Shown: positions 5,062-7,600 of the stretch, piece by piece | Numbering within the stretch: position 1 is the first letter of the stretch | Layout: each line of letters begins with the position of its first letter | Source: an uncultured Ruminococcus sp. | GTDB lineage: Bacteria > Bacillota > Clostridia > Oscillospirales > Ruminococcaceae | NCBI GenBank assembly: GCA_900545125.1 | Contig: UQXS01000116.1 | Span: 1-7,600, forward strand | Length of the DNA: 7,600 nt | Direction of reading: 5' to 3' | Translations under genes and position numbers: made by a program | Notes under the pieces: generated by a model | What the model saw: the letters and a program-made list of their open reading frames with translations, nothing else | What the model was told of the DNA's origin: nothing | The model's database searches: none

Positions 5062-5093
5062 GCGCTTTGAAAAAAATTCAAAGCGCTTTTCTT
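5060..5093 (+). terminator. Strong intrinsic terminator closing the toxin-antitoxin locus
   Basis: A perfect 12-bp stem, AAGCGCTTTGAA (5060-5071) with TTCAAAGCGCTT (5077-5088), has a loop of five A residues and is followed by TTCTT. It should stop rightward transcripts from the toxin promoter and also a large share of late-operon transcripts coming from Dit. No promoter is visible between it and the next gene. Confidence 0.85.
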
Positions 5094-5113
5094 ATTATCA
5101 AGGAGGCGAAAAA

Positions 5114-5836
5114 ATGCAGGGCACAGGAACACAGACAGACCCCTACATCCCGGCAACGTGGAGCGAATTTGTAACAGCGGTCGGAACATCCGGTGCATAC
5201 GTATCACTGCCGGAGGGCGGAGGAGTTTTCGATATGAACGAGATCGCTCCGGAAGGAGGTTTTAAGGTAAATATTAACTGCAAGCAGATCAACGGAAACG
5301 GCTGGTCAATAGAAAATAGTTTTAATATTAATTTCCTTGCAACCTCTTACAACGCTCGTATTCATGACCTGAACTTCCTGAATTTCTATATTAATAAAGA
5401 TGAGAACCTGTTCGAATGCAATGACACCCCGTTCGACAACTGCAAATTTTCTGGAATAATAGCAACAAATTACATTCCGTTTTATAAAGTATATCTCAAC
5501 AGATGCTCAATAAATTGCCAATTCATAGGCAACACACAATCTTTTCTTTCATCATATTCGGAATGCACATTCTGCAATATACTTCTTGATCACAGCAAAA
5601 CGACAAGAACATCAATAAGCATGAATCTGAACGGCGATTATAATTTTTATGAACACCGTATAAAAGATGGTGTGACACGCACTCTGACCATAAGCGGAAA
5701 AGCAAATATATGGCACAACATCAGCAGCGGCGGACTGATTACGGATACAGACGGAAACAGTCATGAAGTCACAGAGGAACAGCTGAAAAATGCGGCGTAT
5801 TTACAATCAATAGGTTTTCCGATAGCAGGTGATTGA
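5114..5836 (+). CDS. Beta-helix-like phage tail protein
   Basis: A 240-residue protein starting at ATG 5114, behind a strong AAGGAGG ribosome site (5100-5106). It begins GTGTQTDPYIPATWSEFVTA, an opening shared by many secreted or tail-borne right-handed beta-helix proteins. Short repeated strands then follow, rich in Asn, Phe, Ile and Cys (INCKQINGNGWSIEN, IHDLNFLNFYI, FDNCKFSGI, LNRCSINCQFIG, YSECTFCNILL), which read like successive helix rungs. The C-terminal tail contains GGLITDTDGNSHEVTEEQL. Its position beside Tal suggests a tail-tip or receptor-binding role, possibly in binding or cutting a surface polysaccharide. No catalytic residues can be named. The first 50 codons are GC-rich (58% in one stretch) and the body is AT-rich (30-38%), which suggests an exchanged variable domain. 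The stop is two bases before the next start. Confidence 0.65.
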   Translation: MQGTGTQTDPYIPATWSEFVTAVGTSGAYVSLPEGGGVFDMNEIAPEGGFKVNINCKQINGNGWSIENSFNINFLATSYNARIHDLNFLNFYINKDENLFECNDTPFDNCKFSGIIATNYIPFYKVYLNRCSINCQFIGNTQSFLSSYSECTFCNILLDHSKTTRTSISMNLNGDYNFYEHRIKDGVTRTLTISGKANIWHNISSGGLITDTDGNSHEVTEEQLKNAAYLQSIGFPIAGD

Positions 5837-5837
5837 C

Positions 5838-7274
5838 ATGACAGAAACGATAACATGGTACATAGGTGAGAACGGATTCCCGACCAATACCGAGTTTATT
5901 GACGTGCCGGAAAATGCTATGGAAAAACCTTATCCGAAAGCCGTCTGGCGCATAGATTCTATATTTAACAACGCTCTGCCTTATCACGAACTGCTGCCGG
6001 GAATACAGGGTATAGATCTCTGGGCACTCGACCGTGAAAACGTAATACGGGTCTATTCCATGTCAGAGCAGCAGACAGGCTTCGATCACAACGGGCCTGC
6101 AGTTCTTGAACCGCTGAGCTGCACATCGGTGCATAACGACGAGCGCTGGGATATCGAGCTGGTGCATCCGCTGGACGAATGGGAAAAATGGAAGTATCTT
6201 CTCGCAGGAAACATTCTGAAAATCAGCGGGCAGCTGTTCAGGATATATTCACAGGAAGCAGCAATAAACAGCGGCAGCATGACGATGACCATCCACGCCC
6301 GGCATATATCCTGCGATATGGCGGATATGCTCATAACCTTTGCTACGTTCCCCGGCGGCAATGCAGGAGATTTCATAGACTTCTGCTTCACGAATATCGA
6401 AAAGGCTGATCTTCCGGGATATGAGTATTACAAATTCGAGGGATATTCCGATATACAGACGGAACTCGGCAGCAGCGAACTGACAAATACGACGCTCCGG
6501 GCGGCGATGATCGGCGCAGACAACTGTCTGAAAAATCGTTACGGCGGTGAACTTTACCGGGATAATTTTTATTTTAGTATCAATCAGCGTATGCAGTATG
6601 CAAAGGATAATGCATTCTCCCTGAGATTTTCGCCGGGAATGACCGGAATATCCCAGAAAGCGGACTATTCCAGATTCTGTACAAATCTGCTGTGCCGGGA
6701 CAATTTCGGTAATATGTGGGGGATATCTGCCATAAAGCCGGATGCTTTTGTGCATCATCCGATAGTAAAAATGGCACAGTTCAACTACCAGGATTTCGAC
6801 GGCGCAATGGAGCGTCTTATGGCAGACGGCTTTGCATATTGGAAAACCGTCAACACTCCGGAGGTGACATACGAGGTGCAGTTTGCCGCTCCTGGACGTG
6901 ATCCGCAGTACGAGGGTTTCGCCGACCTGCAAAATTACAACTATGGCGATTCCGGCACGATATACTGTCCTGAGCTTGATATTTCAACGGAACAGCGCAT
7001 AACTGAGATAGAAAAAAACGAGATTACGGGTGATATAACCAGAATGCTTCTGGGAAATCTCCGGGACAGTCTGGTGCGTCCGGCGTTCATGGGGAGTACG
7101 ATATCATCCGGCAGAAGTATGGAAGATAAACAGCTGAAAGCAATGCAGGAAGAGCTTAAGCAGACAAAACTGCATATGTTCAGCACATGGGGCGGAGCAG
7201 CTTCATTCAAGTGGAAAGACGCAGAAATATATACATGGGAGGAAATCGCTGAATATGGCAACACAGACAACTAA
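5838..7274 (+). CDS. Phage tail-associated protein, Tal / endopeptidase-tail type
   Basis: The chosen start is ATG 5838, 5 bases after AGGTGA and directly behind the previous stop; GTG 5829 is an alternative three codons longer. Of 478 residues, roughly 95-330 match the usual Tal organisation: PLSCTSVHNDERWDIELVHP, EWEKWKYLLAGNIL, then FRIYSQEAAINSGSMTMTIH and ARHISCDMADML, the 'xAxHISYD' hallmark of siphophage tail-endopeptidase proteins. The C-terminus has an ITEIEKNEITGDITRMLLGN segment and a coiled-coil stretch MEDKQLKAMQEELKQTKLHM. Tal forms the central tip below Dit and contacts or opens the cell wall. Unusually, about 90 residues precede the typical Tal opening (see findings). No cysteine/histidine or zinc catalytic set is evident. 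The gene appears complete and overlaps the next by 20 bases. Confidence 0.75.
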   Translation: MTETITWYIGENGFPTNTEFIDVPENAMEKPYPKAVWRIDSIFNNALPYHELLPGIQGIDLWALDRENVIRVYSMSEQQTGFDHNGPAVLEPLSCTSVHNDERWDIELVHPLDEWEKWKYLLAGNILKISGQLFRIYSQEAAINSGSMTMTIHARHISCDMADMLITFATFPGGNAGDFIDFCFTNIEKADLPGYEYYKFEGYSDIQTELGSSELTNTTLRAAMIGADNCLKNRYGGELYRDNFYFSINQRMQYAKDNAFSLRFSPGMTGISQKADYSRFCTNLLCRDNFGNMWGISAIKPDAFVHHPIVKMAQFNYQDFDGAMERLMADGFAYWKTVNTPEVTYEVQFAAPGRDPQYEGFADLQNYNYGDSGTIYCPELDISTEQRITEIEKNEITGDITRMLLGNLRDSLVRPAFMGSTISSGRSMEDKQLKAMQEELKQTKLHMFSTWGGAASFKWKDAEIYTWEEIAEYGNTDN

Positions 7275-7600
7275 CTACGGACTGATAAAGCCCGAAAAAA
7301 TTGATCCTATACTTATTGATCAGATTAATGAAAATATGGACATGATAGACGAGATTCTGGCAGATCAGAAAACGGAAACCACAGTAAATTCGGATTCGCT
7401 TGCCCAACTGTCAGAAAAAAGCACTCTGAACCGCAGCACACTGGGATATCAGAGGAAGAATCTGCTGAAAAATACGGCAGTATCACAGACGAAGAACGGC
7501 GTGACGTTCACGGTGAACGAGGACGGCTCGGTTACGGCAAACGGCACGGCGACTGCGAATGCTCAGATCGTTATCTTCGATGGAAAACCCGATCCGGAAA
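7255..7600 (+). CDS. Baseplate or tail-fibre protein, 3' partial
   Basis: The frame from ATG 7255 stays open to the window edge, giving 115 codons. GGGAGG (7237-7242) lies 12 bases before the start, within the end of the Tal gene. The first residues, ATQTTNYGLIKPEKIDPILI, followed by an Asn-Met-Asp-x-Ile-Asp helix, form the short anchoring segment found at the start of many phage baseplate and fibre proteins. From about residue 70 there is a module beginning YQRKNLLKN and running through NGVTFTVNEDGSVTANGTA, a beta-sandwich type repeat seen in phage structural proteins of gut Firmicutes and probably used for carbohydrate or surface binding. Function beyond attachment cannot be judged from this partial sequence. 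Confidence 0.7.
   Translation, partial: MATQTTNYGLIKPEKIDPILIDQINENMDMIDEILADQKTETTVNSDSLAQLSEKSTLNRSTLGYQRKNLLKNTAVSQTKNGVTFTVNEDGSVTANGTATANAQIVIFDGKPDPE

Noticed and set aside
5060..5088. Inverted repeat AAGCGCTTTGAA / TTCAAAGCGCTT as a repressor operator or attachment site
   Set aside because: The A-only loop and trailing T run fit an intrinsic terminator, and no integrase or repressor gene lies nearby.
6249..6932. Reverse-strand open frame of 227 codons inside the Tal gene
   Set aside because: It is a shadow of Tal with no start signals and an implausible mix of Cys, His and Arg.

Overview
The window is a piece of the late, structural operon of a siphophage-type prophage, read left to right. 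Strong AGGAGG-type ribosome sites, ATG/GTG starts, overlapping stop/start codons and the style of the tail proteins point to a Gram-positive host of class Clostridia, most like gut or rumen Ruminococcus relatives. That host call rests on recognised protein style, not on a search.

Layout: head-closure protein (5' cut by the window edge), HK97 gp10-like head-tail protein, tail terminator, major tail protein, tail assembly chaperone, tape measure, distal tail protein (Dit), a 380-base intergenic stretch, a beta-helix-like tail protein, a Tal/endopeptidase-type tail protein, and the start of a baseplate or fibre protein that runs off the right edge. The genes follow the standard order of tail morphogenesis: neck, tube, chaperone, tape measure, then the tip that meets the host cell.

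The tail module looks broken in three places. Near 885 the tail terminator reading frame passes into the body of the major tail protein in the wrong frame. Near 2340 and near 3770 the tape measure changes frame, and at both points sequence usually present in the family seems to be missing. Each junction is the result expected from an out-of-frame deletion or recombination event. The prophage is therefore probably unable to build a normal tail, unless the breaks are assembly errors.

The most interesting part is the stretch between Dit and the beta-helix gene (about 4735-5093). It holds what looks like a complete type I toxin-antitoxin locus. It has a consensus promoter, a structured leader that hides the ribosome site, a 25-residue hydrophobic toxin with a lysine tail, a 12-bp hairpin spanning the toxin stop codon, and a second consensus promoter firing back from the other strand to make an antisense RNA. 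A strong terminator closes the locus. The two convergent RNAs begin with nearly the same sequence, and the two promoters share an 11-base block, so the locus is built as a large imperfect inverted repeat around the toxin. Because it lies inside a late tail operon and carries its own promoters and terminator, it resembles a phage 'moron' cargo gene that may stay active in the lysogen while the tail genes decay.
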